This document shows, one piece after another, positions 53,637 through 63,978 of a DNA stretch of 64,000 nt; within the stretch, counting starts at the first letter, position 1, and the number at the start of each line of letters is the position of its first letter. A program made the translations under genes and the position numbers. The notes below the pieces were generated by a model, which searched no databases, was not told the origin of the DNA, and saw only the letters and a list, made by a program, of their open reading frames with translations. Source of the stretch: Paludibacteraceae bacterium (lineage in GTDB: Bacteria > Bacteroidota > Bacteroidia > Bacteroidales > Paludibacteraceae); contig JAFWXW010000006.1 in the NCBI GenBank assembly GCA_017517845.1, positions 1 through 64,000 of the forward strand, in the 5' to 3' direction.

Positions 53637-54887
53637 TTATTCTTCGTCATAGTTTTCGTATAAGAAATTGTTGTATGGAAAGCGAGATGTGTGAATTTCT
53701 TTTGCTTTATCATATAATAATGCCTTAAATTCTTCTATGTTAGTTTTGTCTTTTGCTGAAATAAATATGCAGTTTTCACCTTTTTTGGACATCCAAGTGC
53801 GTTTTAAATCTTCTATGGATAAGTTTTCCTGCTTTATAGGTGAAAGATCATCTTCTTCTTTTTCTGTGTATGTGAATGCATCTATCTTGTTGAAAACCAT
53901 GATGCTAGGTTTGCCGTTTGGCTCTATTTCTGATAGAGTTTTTTCTACTACTTGTATTTGGTCTTCAAATTGTGGGTGTGAAATATCTACAACGTGTACC
54001 CAAATATCTGCTTCGCGGACCTCGTCTAGTGTAGATTTGAATGATTCTACTAGACCATGTGGAAGTTTGCGAATGAAACCAACGGTATCTGTTAAAAGGA
54101 AAGGTAGGTTGTCTATCACTACTTTTCTTACTGTGGTGTCTAGTGTTGCAAATAATTTATTTTCTGCAAATACTTCTGATTTGCTAATTAGGTTCATAAT
54201 GGTGGATTTGCCTACGTTGGTATAACCAACTAGGGCTATGCGGACCATATTGCCTCTGCCTTTTCTTTGGGTGTTTTTTTGAGTGTCAATGCTCTTAAGC
54301 TCTTTTTTTAATAGAGATATGCGTTGTAAAATGATACGACGGTCGGTTTCTATTTGTGTTTCACCTGGACCACGCATACCTATACCACCACGTTGGCGTT
54401 CTAGGTGAGTCCACATTCTGGTCAATCGTGGTAATAAGTATTGGAGCTGAGCCAACTCTACTTGAGTTTTGGAATATGAGGTTTGAGCTCTTTTTGCGAA
54501 TATATCTAGGATTAGACTAGTTCTGTCTAGAACTTTCACTTTAAGCTCATTTTCTATATTTCTCAATTGTGAAGGTGAAAGTTCGTCATCGAAGATGGCA
54601 AGTTGTATGTCGTTTTCTTCTACATATTTTTGAATTTCTTCTAGTTTCCCACTACCTACAAAGGTTTTTTTATTGGCAAAATCTAGATTTTGGAAGAAAT
54701 GTTTAACAACTACAGCACCTGCAGTGTCTGCCAAAAAGGCTAACTCTTCTATGTATTCTTTGGCTTTTCTTTCATTTTGTTCGTGAGTGATAAGTCCAAT
54801 AAGTATGGCTCTTTCTGCTGGTGTTTCTATGGAACTAGTGTGGTTGTTATTAAGCATACAATATGATATAGGATAGGTTGTATTCAA
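53637..54887 (-). CDS. hflX: Ribosome-associated GTPase HflX
   Basis: This 416-residue GTPase splits stalled ribosomes. It has the N-terminal HflX domain (LDIFAKRAQTSYSKTQVELAQLQYLLPRL, shown in part as KTQVELAQLQYLLPRL) and glycine-rich linker (RGPGETQIETDRR), and the G domain with G1 GYTNVGKST, G3 DTVGFIRKLP and G4 NKID. It has an upstream terminator belonging to tonB, so it has its own promoter. Confidence 0.95.
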   Translation of the reverse strand: MNTTYPISYCMLNNNHTSSIETPAERAILIGLITHEQNERKAKEYIEELAFLADTAGAVVVKHFFQNLDFANKKTFVGSGKLEEIQKYVEENDIQLAIFDDELSPSQLRNIENELKVKVLDRTSLILDIFAKRAQTSYSKTQVELAQLQYLLPRLTRMWTHLERQRGGIGMRGPGETQIETDRRIILQRISLLKKELKSIDTQKNTQRKGRGNMVRIALVGYTNVGKSTIMNLISKSEVFAENKLFATLDTTVRKVVIDNLPFLLTDTVGFIRKLPHGLVESFKSTLDEVREADIWVHVVDISHPQFEDQIQVVEKTLSEIEPNGKPSIMVFNKIDAFTYTEKEEDDLSPIKQENLSIEDLKRTWMSKKGENCIFISAKDKTNIEEFKALLYDKAKEIHTSRFPYNNFLYENYDEE

Positions 54888-54889
54888 AA

Positions 54890-54913
54890 AGAGGCTGACT
54901 TATGTCAGCCTCT
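54890..54913 (-). terminator. tonB terminator
   Basis: AGAGGCTGAC (54890-54899) pairs with GTCAGCCTCT (54904-54913), with a T-run following on the minus strand. Confidence 0.85.
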
Positions 54914-54935
54914 AATGTTATAAAGTTTGTGTTTA

Positions 54936-55622
54936 TTATTGTAGTTTGAAACGGATAGGTAAGGTGTATTTTACGCGAACGTTTTTACCACCTTGACGTC
55001 CTGGAGTCCATTTAGGCATAGATTTGATTACTCGCATAGCTTCTTTGTCTAAGCTTTCTTCTACACCACGTACTACAGCGATGTCAACAATACTACCATC
55101 TGAGTTTACCACAAATTGGCAGATTACTCTACCTTGGATGCCGTTTTCTTGTGCTAGAAGAGGATATTTAATATTTCTAACTAAGAAACGGTTAAGTGCT
55201 TCTTGACCACCAGGGAATTCTGGCATTTTTTCTACACGTATGTGGATTACTTGTTCTTCTTCTTCCTCTTCTGGAGGAGCAATAGGAGCTTGGATTTCCA
55301 CACGTGCATCAGCTTCGTCTTCTGAGTTGAAGTCTGTGGTTTCTACTTCAACATCATTTTCTTGAATGTCAATGATGTCACTTAATACAGTCTCTGGTTG
55401 TGGAGGTGGAGGAGGTGGAGGGGTTTCTTCACGGAAGGTAACTTCTACCATTTCCTCATCAATTTCCACTGGGCCTTGTAGAGCCTCTTCATAGACGGTG
55501 ATTTCTTGTTGGGACCATTCAAATGCTATATACACCATGCCCAACGCCATTACCAAGCCGATCAAAACCGCCATCATTTTCTTGTTTTCTAAATCGGCTT
55601 TAGGTGATTTTTTGATTTCCAT
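54936..55622 (-). CDS. tonB: Energy transducer TonB
   Basis: This 228-residue protein has one N-terminal membrane segment (MMAVLIGLVMALGMVYIAF), a proline-rich stretch (PPPPPPPQPE), an acidic middle, and the C-terminal TonB domain (FPGGQEALNRFLVRNIKYP, GRVICQFVVNSDGSI, WTPGRQGGKNVRVKYTLPI). It passes energy to receptors such as that at 13541. A TACATTTG -7 box lies at 55659-55666 on the minus strand. Confidence 0.95.
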   Translation of the reverse strand: MEIKKSPKADLENKKMMAVLIGLVMALGMVYIAFEWSQQEITVYEEALQGPVEIDEEMVEVTFREETPPPPPPPQPETVLSDIIDIQENDVEVETTDFNSEDEADARVEIQAPIAPPEEEEEEQVIHIRVEKMPEFPGGQEALNRFLVRNIKYPLLAQENGIQGRVICQFVVNSDGSIVDIAVVRGVEESLDKEAMRVIKSMPKWTPGRQGGKNVRVKYTLPIRFKLQ

Positions 55623-55754
55623 ATTATTGTTTTATGATTTTATTTCAACTATCGTTTGCAAATGTAACATTATTTTTTTAGAAAAAGAATATAGAAAGGA
55701 CTTTTTTTATAAAATTTATGACATTCAATTTTATATTATGTGAGCAAAATTCAG

Positions 55755-55762
55755 TATATTTG
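55755..55762 (+). promoter_or_regulatory. -7 element of the porQ operon
   Basis: TATATTTG lies 17 bases before the GTG start of porQ; no TTTG box is seen at the usual distance. Confidence 0.5.
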
Positions 55763-55779
55763 AACAATTTTTAGAAACA

Positions 55780-56808
55780 GTGAGAAGAAAAGTTATTATA
55801 TATACGTTTTTACTATGCTCTTTAAGAGTGTTTTCTCAGGGAGCAGGTATGGTTTTTGATAGTTTTTTAGAATTTCCTTCATCTGCACATGTGGCAGCAT
55901 TGGGTGGACATAATGTGTCATATATGGGTGAAGACCCTATGTTTTCTATAAACAATCCTGCATCATTAACTACAGATGTGGATAATTTACTTTATCTGAA
56001 TTATTCCATATATATGGCTAATTCTGGTTATGGTTCTGCGTTGTATTCTACAAAATTTAGTGATGTAGATGCTTTTGCAGGGTCGTTTCAATTTGCTCAA
56101 TATGGAAAAATGAAAGGGTTTGATGAAAATGGGGTGGAAACAGGTAATTTTTCTGCACAAGAATTTGCCCTGAATGCCACTTATTCTAGAAAATTAAATA
56201 AATACTTTACCATTGGTGCTACTTTTAAACCTGTTTTATCCACTTATGAAAGTTATACAAACTTTTCTTTGGGTGCAGATATAGGGGTGATGTTTTGTGA
56301 TACAACACATTTGGTATCTGCAGGTTTGTCTGTAACCAACATAGGTGGTAGGGTATATGGACCAGAAGATATTCATTTAACTAGTGATTTACTCCCAATG
56401 AATGTTTCTATAGGGGTGAGTAAAGCTTTTTCCAAAGCACCTATTGCTTTGCATCTGACTTTACAGAAGTTGCAAAAGTGGGATTATGATTATGCAACAA
56501 ATTCTATAGATGAAAATGCAGGGAAGGTGAGTGTGGGAGAAATGTTTGCTAGAAAAATTATTTTAGGTTTGGATATTGTGCCTAAATCCAAAAAGTTTTG
56601 GATTTCGATAGCATACAATTTTGAAAGGGGATTGGCTTTGGCCAATGAGGATTTATTTTCTGTGGCAGGTTTGACTGGTGGTGTAGGATTTAAAATAAAG
56701 ATGTTTAGTCTAGGTGGGGCTGTGGCAGTTTATAATTCGGCAGGAATAACAGGTCATATTTCTATGGCTGTAGATATAAATGGATTTAATAAGAAAAATT
56801 CATTATGA
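55780..56808 (+). CDS. porQ: Type IX secretion system protein PorQ
   Basis: This 342-residue outer-membrane barrel has a signal peptide (IIYTFLLCSLRVFSQG) and FadL/PorV-like features (FPSSAHVAALGGHNVSYMGE, NPASL). PorQ belongs to the attachment complex that receives T9SS clients. It starts with GTG. The porQ-cmk-ispH order matches Porphyromonas. Its stop overlaps cmk by four bases. Confidence 0.93.
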   Translation: MRRKVIIYTFLLCSLRVFSQGAGMVFDSFLEFPSSAHVAALGGHNVSYMGEDPMFSINNPASLTTDVDNLLYLNYSIYMANSGYGSALYSTKFSDVDAFAGSFQFAQYGKMKGFDENGVETGNFSAQEFALNATYSRKLNKYFTIGATFKPVLSTYESYTNFSLGADIGVMFCDTTHLVSAGLSVTNIGGRVYGPEDIHLTSDLLPMNVSIGVSKAFSKAPIALHLTLQKLQKWDYDYATNSIDENAGKVSVGEMFARKIILGLDIVPKSKKFWISIAYNFERGLALANEDLFSVAGLTGGVGFKIKMFSLGGAVAVYNSAGITGHISMAVDINGFNKKNSL

Positions 56809-57482
56809 AAAAAATTAGTATAGCAATAGATGGTTTCTCTTCTTGTGGAAAGAGTACTATGGCTAAGGAATTGGCCAGGGCTATTTCTTATATATACGTG
56901 GATACAGGTGCCATGTATAGAGTGGTAACATTGGCAGCTCTTAGGGCTGGTGTAATGGTTGATGGGGAGATAGATGAGGAAAAGTTAAGAGAGTGTGTGA
57001 ATAATCTAAATATAAATTTAGATGCTGATGCCAAAGTTTATCTTAACGGGGAAGATGTAGAGAGTGAGATAAGAGGACTAGAAGTGTCTAATTGGGTGAG
57101 TAAGGTAAGTGCAATAGGATTTGTAAGAGAAAAATTGCTAGATATTCAGAGAGAATTAGGGGCTAGTAAGGGTGTTGTTATGGACGGGAGAGATATTGGT
57201 TCTGTGGTTCTTCCTGATGCTGAACTTAAGATATTTGTGACTGCAGATGCAGATGTTAGGGCAAAACGTAGGTATGATGAACTTTTGAGAAAAGGTGCTA
57301 CTGCTACATATCAAGAGGTGCTAGATAATATCAAAATGAGAGATTATAATGACTTAAATCGCAAGGTAAGTCCTCTTGTTCAATCTCCAGATGCACTTTT
57401 GCTGGATAATAGTTATATGAGTATAGAAGAACAAAATGCTTGGCTTTTGGATAAAGTAAATAAGGTATGCAACCAGTTATAA
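56805..57482 (+). CDS. cmk: Cytidylate kinase
   Basis: This 225-residue enzyme phosphorylates CMP and dCMP. P-loop GFSSCGKSTMAKEL, YVDTGAMYRVV, MDGRDIGSVVLPDAELKIF and VKRRYDEL-type AKRRYDEL are visible. It is coupled to porQ (ATGA) and overlaps ispH by 16 bases. Confidence 0.96.
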   Translation: MKKISIAIDGFSSCGKSTMAKELARAISYIYVDTGAMYRVVTLAALRAGVMVDGEIDEEKLRECVNNLNINLDADAKVYLNGEDVESEIRGLEVSNWVSKVSAIGFVREKLLDIQRELGASKGVVMDGRDIGSVVLPDAELKIFVTADADVRAKRRYDELLRKGATATYQEVLDNIKMRDYNDLNRKVSPLVQSPDALLLDNSYMSIEEQNAWLLDKVNKVCNQL

Positions 57483-58342
57483 TAGAAATAGATGAAGATT
57501 CTGGATTCTGTTTTGGGGTGGTAAATGCCATTAAGAAAGCAGAGGAAGAATTGGATACAGTGGGAAGTTTATATTGCCTTGGCGATATTGTGCATAATAG
57601 TGATGAGGTAGAAAGACTTTCAAAAAAAGGATTGAAAATAATTGATCATGATGATTTGTCAAAACTTACTGATACCAAGGTGCTTTTGAGAGCACATGGA
57701 GAACCCCCTGCTACATATAAACTGGCATTGACCAACAATGTTGAGATAGTTGATGCGACTTGTCCTGTGGTATTGGCTCTTCAGAAAAGAATATTAAAAG
57801 CATGGACAGAAAATCCTGGTGCCCAGGTAGTTATTTATGGAAAGAAAGGACACGCAGAGGTTAATGGTTTAGTGGGACAGACTCAGGGTGAGGCTATTGT
57901 GGTTGAAAATGAAAATGAAATAGATAATATAGATTTCTCTAAACAGATTTTTTTGTTTTCTCAGACAACTAAATCTCTAGAAGGTTTTAAAATCTTGGTG
58001 GAGAAAATAAAAGAGAGAATGAATGAAGGGGTGAATTTTGTATATTATGATACCATTTGTCGTCAGGTGGCAAATAGAATGGACAATATAAGAAAATTTG
58101 CTCGTGAACATGATTTGGTGATATTTGTAAGTGGAAAGAAAAGTTCTAATGGCAAGGTGCTTTTTGAGGAATGTAAAAAACAAAATTCAAATACATATTT
58201 CGTGTCTTCTGCAGATGAGCTGGAAATGAGTATGTTGTCTGACAAACCCCGATTGATAGGAATTTGTGGAGCAACTTCTACTCCTAAATGGCAAATGCAA
58301 GAAGTGAAAGATAAACTATTAACTATAATAAATTATGTATAG
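57467..58342 (+). CDS. ispH: 4-hydroxy-3-methylbut-2-enyl diphosphate reductase
   Basis: This 291-residue iron-sulphur enzyme performs the last step of the MEP isoprenoid pathway. The three cluster cysteines are in [13 protein letters not shown] and DTICRQV; RAHGEPP and HAEVNG carry conserved histidines. Its products feed uppS. Confidence 0.96.
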   Translation: MQPVIIEIDEDSGFCFGVVNAIKKAEEELDTVGSLYCLGDIVHNSDEVERLSKKGLKIIDHDDLSKLTDTKVLLRAHGEPPATYKLALTNNVEIVDATCPVVLALQKRILKAWTENPGAQVVIYGKKGHAEVNGLVGQTQGEAIVVENENEIDNIDFSKQIFLFSQTTKSLEGFKILVEKIKERMNEGVNFVYYDTICRQVANRMDNIRKFAREHDLVIFVSGKKSSNGKVLFEECKKQNSNTYFVSSADELEMSMLSDKPRLIGICGATSTPKWQMQEVKDKLLTIINYV

Positions 58343-59315
58343 CATTAAGACTATTGGTATTCTTACTTCAGGTGGAGATGCTCCTGGTATGAATGCCGCC
58401 CTAAGAGCAGTTACTCGTGCTGCTATCTTTAATGGTATCAAAGTAAAAGCCATTATGAGAGGTTATAAGGGTATGGTGACAAACGAGATAGTAGAGTTTA
58501 AAACTCAAAATGTTAGTAATATTATCCAACATGGGGGTACTATTATTAAAACTGCTCGTTGTGAGGAATTTAAGACAAAAGAGGGCAGACAATTGGCATA
58601 CGAAACTCTAAAAAGTCATGAGATAGATGCACTAGTAGTTTTGGGTGGTGATGGTACATTTACAGGTGCTAGGGTTTTTGCACAAGAATTTAATTTCCCT
58701 ATTGTGGGTGTGCCTTGTACTATTGATAATGACCTTTATGGAACAGACTTTACTATTGGTTATGACACAGCACTTAATACAGTTATAGATGCTGTGGATA
58801 AAATTAGAGATACAGCATCTTCTCACGAACGTCTTTTCTTTGTGGAAGTGATGGGTCGTGACGCTGGTTTCTTGGCTCTTAATGCAGCTATTGCTTCTGG
58901 TGCAGAAGCTGCTGTGATACCAGAAATTAGTATTAAAGATGACCTTCTTTCAGAAGTCATAAAGAATGGTTTCAGAAAGAGTAAAAACTCTAGTATTGTG
59001 TTGGTTGCAGAAAGTGATGTTACTGGTGGAGCACAAGGTGTGGCAGATAGAATTAAAAAAGAACACCCAGAATATGATGTTCGTGTAGTGGTTTTAGGTC
59101 ACATGCAACGTGGTGGTTCTCCTTCTGCTCAAGACCGTATATTGGCTAGTAGAATGGGGGCAGCTGCTATAGAAGCATTGCTGGAAGAACAACGTAACTT
59201 AATGGTAGGTATTGTTAATGATGAGATAGTTTATGTGCCATTTACTAAGGCTATTAGAGATGATAAACCTATCAATATGAAATTATTAACAACACTTAGA
59301 ACACTATCTATTTAA
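58335..59315 (+). CDS. pfkA: ATP-dependent 6-phosphofructokinase
   Basis: This 326-residue glycolytic enzyme shows [23 protein letters not shown] (the GGDG form of ATP-dependent enzymes), [24 protein letters not shown] and [12 protein letters not shown]. It overlaps ispH by eight bases. Confidence 0.95.
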   Translation: MYSIKTIGILTSGGDAPGMNAALRAVTRAAIFNGIKVKAIMRGYKGMVTNEIVEFKTQNVSNIIQHGGTIIKTARCEEFKTKEGRQLAYETLKSHEIDALVVLGGDGTFTGARVFAQEFNFPIVGVPCTIDNDLYGTDFTIGYDTALNTVIDAVDKIRDTASSHERLFFVEVMGRDAGFLALNAAIASGAEAAVIPEISIKDDLLSEVIKNGFRKSKNSSIVLVAESDVTGGAQGVADRIKKEHPEYDVRVVVLGHMQRGGSPSAQDRILASRMGAAAIEALLEEQRNLMVGIVNDEIVYVPFTKAIRDDKPINMKLLTTLRTLSI

Positions 59316-62099
59316 TTGGAAAATAATATTCACATAAAGGGCGCTAGAGTCCATAATTTAAAAAATGTGGAACTAAAAATCCCTCGTAATTCCCTAGTGG
59401 TGATTACGGGGGTTTCTGGTAGTGGAAAGTCTTCGTTGGCTTTTGATACTCTTTATGCTGAGGGTCAGAGAAGGTATGTGGAAAGTCTTTCTTCATACGC
59501 TCGTCAATTTTTGGGTAGAAAAGCTAAACCAGAGGTGGATTTTATTACAGGGTTGCCTCCGGCAATAGCTGTGGAACAAAAAGTAAAAACTAGAAATAGT
59601 CGTTCTACAGTGGGCACTTCTACCGAAATCTATGATTATTTAAGAAAATTATTTGCTAGGATTGGGGTTACATATTCTCCTATTTCTGGTAGAGTGGTAA
59701 AAAAGCATCAGGTTTCTGATGTTTTAGATTATATTTCTTCGAGAAATGAAGGTACGTCTATGGTCTTGACAGTACCTTTGAATATGAGTTCTGGACTAAG
59801 TAATGAAAAATATCTAGAAACTCTTTCTGGTCAGGGTTTTACTCGTATATATGCAGGTAAGAAATTTCTGACATTAGACCAATTTTTTTCTTCTGATGAG
59901 TTAATTCCAGATGCAGAACTACTTATAGAACGTTTTACAGTTAAGTCTGGAGAAGATTTTCTTAATAGAATAGCAGACTCTGTACAAACTGCCTTTTATG
60001 AAGGTGCAGGGGTGTGTAGGGTGATTACTCTTAATGAGAAAAGAGAAGAAGTGTGTAGAGTGGAGTTTTCTCACAACTTTGAAGCAGATGGAATAAAATT
60101 TGAGGAGCCTACAGAGCAACTCTTTAGTTTTAATAGTCCGTTGGGAGCTTGTCCAGAGTGTGAAGGTTTTGGCTCTGTAATAGGAATAGATGAAGATTTA
60201 GTAGTGCCAAATAAATCTCTTTCTGTTTTTTCTGGGGCTATTGCTCCATGGAAAGGAGAAAAGATGGGAGTGGATAGGCAACTTCTTATTACTCATGCAC
60301 ATAAATTTAATTTTCCTGTTCATAAACCCTATTTTGAATTGTCAGAAGAAGAAAAAAAACTATTGTGGACTGGGAATGAATACTTTGAGGGGTTGGATGA
60401 GTTCTTTAAGTTTTTAAAACAGAATCAGTATAAAATTCAGTATAGAGTGATGCTTAGTAGGTATCGTGGCAAGACTACTTGTCCTGTTTGCGGTGGGGCA
60501 AGACTAAAAAAGGAGGCTACATACGTAAAAGTAGGCGGAAAGTCTATTGCTGAATTGGTTAATATGCCTATATCTGAGTTAAAGGACTTTTTTGATAACT
60601 TAAATCTGAATGAATATGAAGCAGCAGCCTCCAAGAGGTTGATAATGGAGATAAATAATAGAATTCAATGTCTTATGGATGTGGGACTCTCTTATTTAAC
60701 TCTTAATAGGGCATCCAATACGCTTTCTGGTGGTGAAAGTCAGAGGATCAACTTGGTGAGTTCACTAGGAAGTTCTTTGGTTGGTTCACTTTATGTTTTA
60801 GATGAGCCTAGTATTGGTCTTCACCCTAGAGATACAGATGCTTTGATCAAGGTATTGAAAAGATTAAGAGATTTGGGTAATACAGTGGTGGTAGTGGAGC
60901 ATGATAAAACCATGATGATGGCTGCAGATTGGATTATAGATATAGGACCAAACGCGGGTAGATTGGGTGGCGAAGTGATATTGGAGGGAAATCCAAATGA
61001 TTTGATTAATAGTGATTTGGATTCTTCTGTGTCTAAAACTTTAGAATATCTTAGAAGTACAAGTTCTGTGTATAATGGTGCTATTCGTACTTCTTCCAAT
61101 TATATAGAATTAAAAGGTTGTTGTGAAAACAACTTAAAGAATATAACAGTAAAATTTCCTCTTAATACCATAACTGTGGTTACAGGTGTATCTGGTTCTG
61201 GTAAATCTACATTGGTAAAAGATTCTTTGTATATGGCGTTGTGCCGTCATTTTGAACAACCTGTAGAAAAAGTGGGAAGTTTTGAGAGTATGTCGGGAAG
61301 TCTTCATTTGCTCAAAGGGGTGGAACTTGTAGATCAAAATCCTATAGGTAAGTCTTCTAGATCAAATCCTGCCACATACATTAAGGCATACGATTATATA
61401 AGAAAACTATTTGCAGATCAGCAATTGTCTAAACAAATGGGTTATACTGCCACATATTTTTCCTTTAACTCTCCAGGGGGAAGATGTGAAAGATGTGAGG
61501 GAGAGGGTACTATTACAGTGCCAATGCAGTTTATGGCAGATGTGGTGCTAACTTGTGAGGAATGTGGTGGAAGGAGATTCAAAAGTGAAATCTTAGAAGT
61601 AAAATACAAGGGGGCAAGTATTTATGATGTTCTAGAAATGACTGTAAATCAGGCAGTGGAATTCTTTGGTTCAGATAAGTCTTCTGTTTGTAAATCTATA
61701 GTGGATAGATTGAGTTTGCTTCAACAAGTAGGTTTAGGTTATATTAAACTAGGACAATCTTCTTCTTCACTTTCTGGTGGCGAAAGTCAAAGGGTGAAAT
61801 TGGCTGCATTTTTGGCATCTGAGGGAGTAGGACATCAGTTGTTTATTTTTGATGAACCTACTACGGGACTTCACAATGCAGATATTCAAGTGCTTATGAA
61901 TTCTTTCCAGAAATTGATAGAAAGAGGTCATAGTGTGATTATTATAGAACACAATGTTGATGTAATAAAACAAGCAGATTATATTATAGACCTTGGTCCT
62001 GAGGGAGGAGACAAAGGTGGGTATCTTATTTTTTCGGGCACGAGAGAGGAGATATTAAGGTGTGAGGGGTCGTATACTGCAAAAGCGTTAAGGAGTTAG
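59316..62099 (+). CDS. uvrA: Excinuclease ABC subunit A
   Basis: This 927-residue damage-recognition ATPase has two ABC halves: Walker A GVSGSGKSSLAF and GVSGSGKSTLVK, signatures TLSGGESQRINL and SLSGGESQRVKL, and zinc modules (CPVCGGARL; CERCEGEGT with CEECGGRRF). It starts with TTG directly after the pfkA stop. The final Arg-Ser and stop codon (AGG AGT TAG) lie in the heptamer repeat. Confidence 0.97.
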   Translation: MENNIHIKGARVHNLKNVELKIPRNSLVVITGVSGSGKSSLAFDTLYAEGQRRYVESLSSYARQFLGRKAKPEVDFITGLPPAIAVEQKVKTRNSRSTVGTSTEIYDYLRKLFARIGVTYSPISGRVVKKHQVSDVLDYISSRNEGTSMVLTVPLNMSSGLSNEKYLETLSGQGFTRIYAGKKFLTLDQFFSSDELIPDAELLIERFTVKSGEDFLNRIADSVQTAFYEGAGVCRVITLNEKREEVCRVEFSHNFEADGIKFEEPTEQLFSFNSPLGACPECEGFGSVIGIDEDLVVPNKSLSVFSGAIAPWKGEKMGVDRQLLITHAHKFNFPVHKPYFELSEEEKKLLWTGNEYFEGLDEFFKFLKQNQYKIQYRVMLSRYRGKTTCPVCGGARLKKEATYVKVGGKSIAELVNMPISELKDFFDNLNLNEYEAAASKRLIMEINNRIQCLMDVGLSYLTLNRASNTLSGGESQRINLVSSLGSSLVGSLYVLDEPSIGLHPRDTDALIKVLKRLRDLGNTVVVVEHDKTMMMAADWIIDIGPNAGRLGGEVILEGNPNDLINSDLDSSVSKTLEYLRSTSSVYNGAIRTSSNYIELKGCCENNLKNITVKFPLNTITVVTGVSGSGKSTLVKDSLYMALCRHFEQPVEKVGSFESMSGSLHLLKGVELVDQNPIGKSSRSNPATYIKAYDYIRKLFADQQLSKQMGYTATYFSFNSPGGRCERCEGEGTITVPMQFMADVVLTCEECGGRRFKSEILEVKYKGASIYDVLEMTVNQAVEFFGSDKSSVCKSIVDRLSLLQQVGLGYIKLGQSSSSLSGGESQRVKLAAFLASEGVGHQLFIFDEPTTGLHNADIQVLMNSFQKLIERGHSVIIIEHNVDVIKQADYIIDLGPEGGDKGGYLIFSGTREEILRCEGSYTAKALRS

Positions 62100-62119
62100 G
62101 AGTTAGGAGTTAGGAGTTG
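62091..62119. repeat. TTAGGAG heptamer repeat supplying the uvrA stop
   Basis: Four units of AGGAGTT run from the last codons of uvrA to 62118; the stop codon TAG (62097-62099) is inside the first unit. Confidence 0.8.
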
Positions 62120-62124
62120 GAAAC

Positions 62125-62158
62125 AAAAAAAGGTGAGTTCAACGAACTCACCTTTTTT
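62125..62158. terminator. Bidirectional terminator between uvrA and rpsA
   Basis: GGTGAGTTC (62132-62140) pairs with GAACTCACC (62144-62152), flanked by seven As and six Ts. Confidence 0.9.
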
Positions 62159-62175
62159 GTTAGTATAATCTAAGA

Positions 62176-63978
62176 TTATTTTTTAGATTTTTTTTCAGCT
62201 GCTTCTAGAGATTCTTTTAGAGCTGCAAGGCTTTCGATATCACCTAGAGTAGTTTTTTCTACTGATGGAGCTGCTGCTTCTTCTTTCTTAGCTGATTTTT
62301 TAGCTGCTTTTTTAGGAGCTTCTGCTACTTCTGCTGCTTTTTGAGCATCTTCAAATATGCGGCTGTGAGAAAGAATGATACGTTTGGTTTCTTTGTTGAA
62401 CTCGATAACTTTGAATTGAAGAGTTTCACCAGCTTTTGCTTGAGAACCATCTTCTTTTGTTAAATGTTTAGGAGTTGCGAAACCTTCGATACCGTGTTCT
62501 AATGTGATAACAGCACCTTTGTCCATTAGGTCTGCGATAGTACCTTCGTGGATAGAATCTACAGCGAAGATAGTTTCGTAGTTATCCCATGGATTTTCTT
62601 CTAGTTGTTTGTGACCAAGGCTTAAACGACGATTTTCTTTGTCTATTTCTAGAACTTGGATTTCGATAGTAGAACCTAGGCTAGTGAATTCAGAAGGATG
62701 TTTGATTTTCTTTGTCCAAGAAAGGTCAGAAATGTGGATTAAACCATCTACACCTTCTTCTAGTTCTACAAATACACCGAAGTTTGTGAAGTTACGCACT
62801 TTTGCAGTGTGTTTGCTACCTACTGGATATTTAGCATCGATATTTAACCATGGGTCTTCTTTAAGTTGTTTGATACCTAAAGACATTTTGCGTTCGTCGC
62901 GGTCTAGAGTTAAGATAACAGCTTCTTGTTTGTCACCAACTTTAACGAAGTCTTGTGCAGAACGTAAGTGTTGAGACCAGCTCATTTCTGAAACGTGGAT
63001 AAGACCTTCTACGCCAGGAGCGATTTCTACGAATGCACCGTAGTCTGCTACTACAACTACTTTACCTTCTACTTTGTCACCAACTTTTAGGTTTGCATCT
63101 AGAGCTTCCCATGGGTGAGGAGTAAGTTGTTTTAGACCTAAAGCAATACGTTTCTTTTCGTCATCGAAGTCAAGGATAACAACGTTAAGTTTTTGGTCTA
63201 ATTTAAGAATTTCTTCTGGATGTGTAATTCTACCCCAAGATAGGTCTGTGATGTGGATAAGACCATCTACGCCACCAAGGTCGATGAATACACCATAAGA
63301 AGTGATATTTTTAACGGTACCTTCAAGGATTTGACCTTTTTCAAGTTTACCGATGATGTCTTTTTTCTGTTGTTCAAGTTCAGCTTCGATAAGAGCTTTG
63401 TGAGAAACAACAACGTTTTTGAACTCATGGTTGATTTTAACCACTTTGAAGTCCATAGTTTTGTTTACATAAACATCGTAGTCGCGGATAGGTTTAACGT
63501 CGATTTGAGAACCTGGAAGGAATGCTTCAATACCGAATACGTCAACAATCATACCGCCTTTTGTACGACATTTGATGAAACCTTTAACGATTTCGTCGTT
63601 GTCAAGAGCTTGATTAACGCGGTCCCAAGATTGAGCACTACGAGCTTTTTTGTGTGAAAGGACAAGTTGACCTTTTTTGTCTTCTAAAGATTCGATGTAA
63701 ACTTCTACTTTATCACCGATTTTTAGATCTGGGTTGTAACGGAATTCGTTCATAGATACGATACCGTCAGATTTGTAACCAATGTTTACAACTACTTCGC
63801 GTTTGTTCATAGCGATAACAGTACCTTCTGTAACTTCGCCAGCGTTGATTTGGTTAAGTGTTTGGCTATAAGCCGCAAGTTGTTCTTCTTTGCTTATTGA
63901 TGCGTTAGTGTCGCCGGTCACATAAGCGTCCCAATCAAATGAGTCAAGTGGTTGGGTGTTTCTAGTTAAGTTAGACAT
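62176..63978 (-). CDS. rpsA: 30S ribosomal protein S1
   Basis: This 600-residue protein holds mRNA on the ribosome, important in a phylum that seldom uses Shine-Dalgarno sites. At least five, probably six, S1 RNA-binding repeats follow one another (GTVIAMNKREVVVNIG, GFIKCRTKGGMIVDVFG, GTVKNITSYGVFIDLGGVDG, GKVVVVADYGAFVEIAPGVEG, AKVRNFTNFGVFVELEEGVDG without its last residue, GTIADLMDKGAVITLEHG), with a Lys/Ala-rich C-terminal tail. Its promoter lies mostly beyond the window. Confidence 0.95.
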   Translation of the reverse strand: MSNLTRNTQPLDSFDWDAYVTGDTNASISKEEQLAAYSQTLNQINAGEVTEGTVIAMNKREVVVNIGYKSDGIVSMNEFRYNPDLKIGDKVEVYIESLEDKKGQLVLSHKKARSAQSWDRVNQALDNDEIVKGFIKCRTKGGMIVDVFGIEAFLPGSQIDVKPIRDYDVYVNKTMDFKVVKINHEFKNVVVSHKALIEAELEQQKKDIIGKLEKGQILEGTVKNITSYGVFIDLGGVDGLIHITDLSWGRITHPEEILKLDQKLNVVILDFDDEKKRIALGLKQLTPHPWEALDANLKVGDKVEGKVVVVADYGAFVEIAPGVEGLIHVSEMSWSQHLRSAQDFVKVGDKQEAVILTLDRDERKMSLGIKQLKEDPWLNIDAKYPVGSKHTAKVRNFTNFGVFVELEEGVDGLIHISDLSWTKKIKHPSEFTSLGSTIEIQVLEIDKENRRLSLGHKQLEENPWDNYETIFAVDSIHEGTIADLMDKGAVITLEHGIEGFATPKHLTKEDGSQAKAGETLQFKVIEFNKETKRIILSHSRIFEDAQKAAEVAEAPKKAAKKSAKKEEAAAPSVEKTTLGDIESLAALKESLEAAEKKSKK

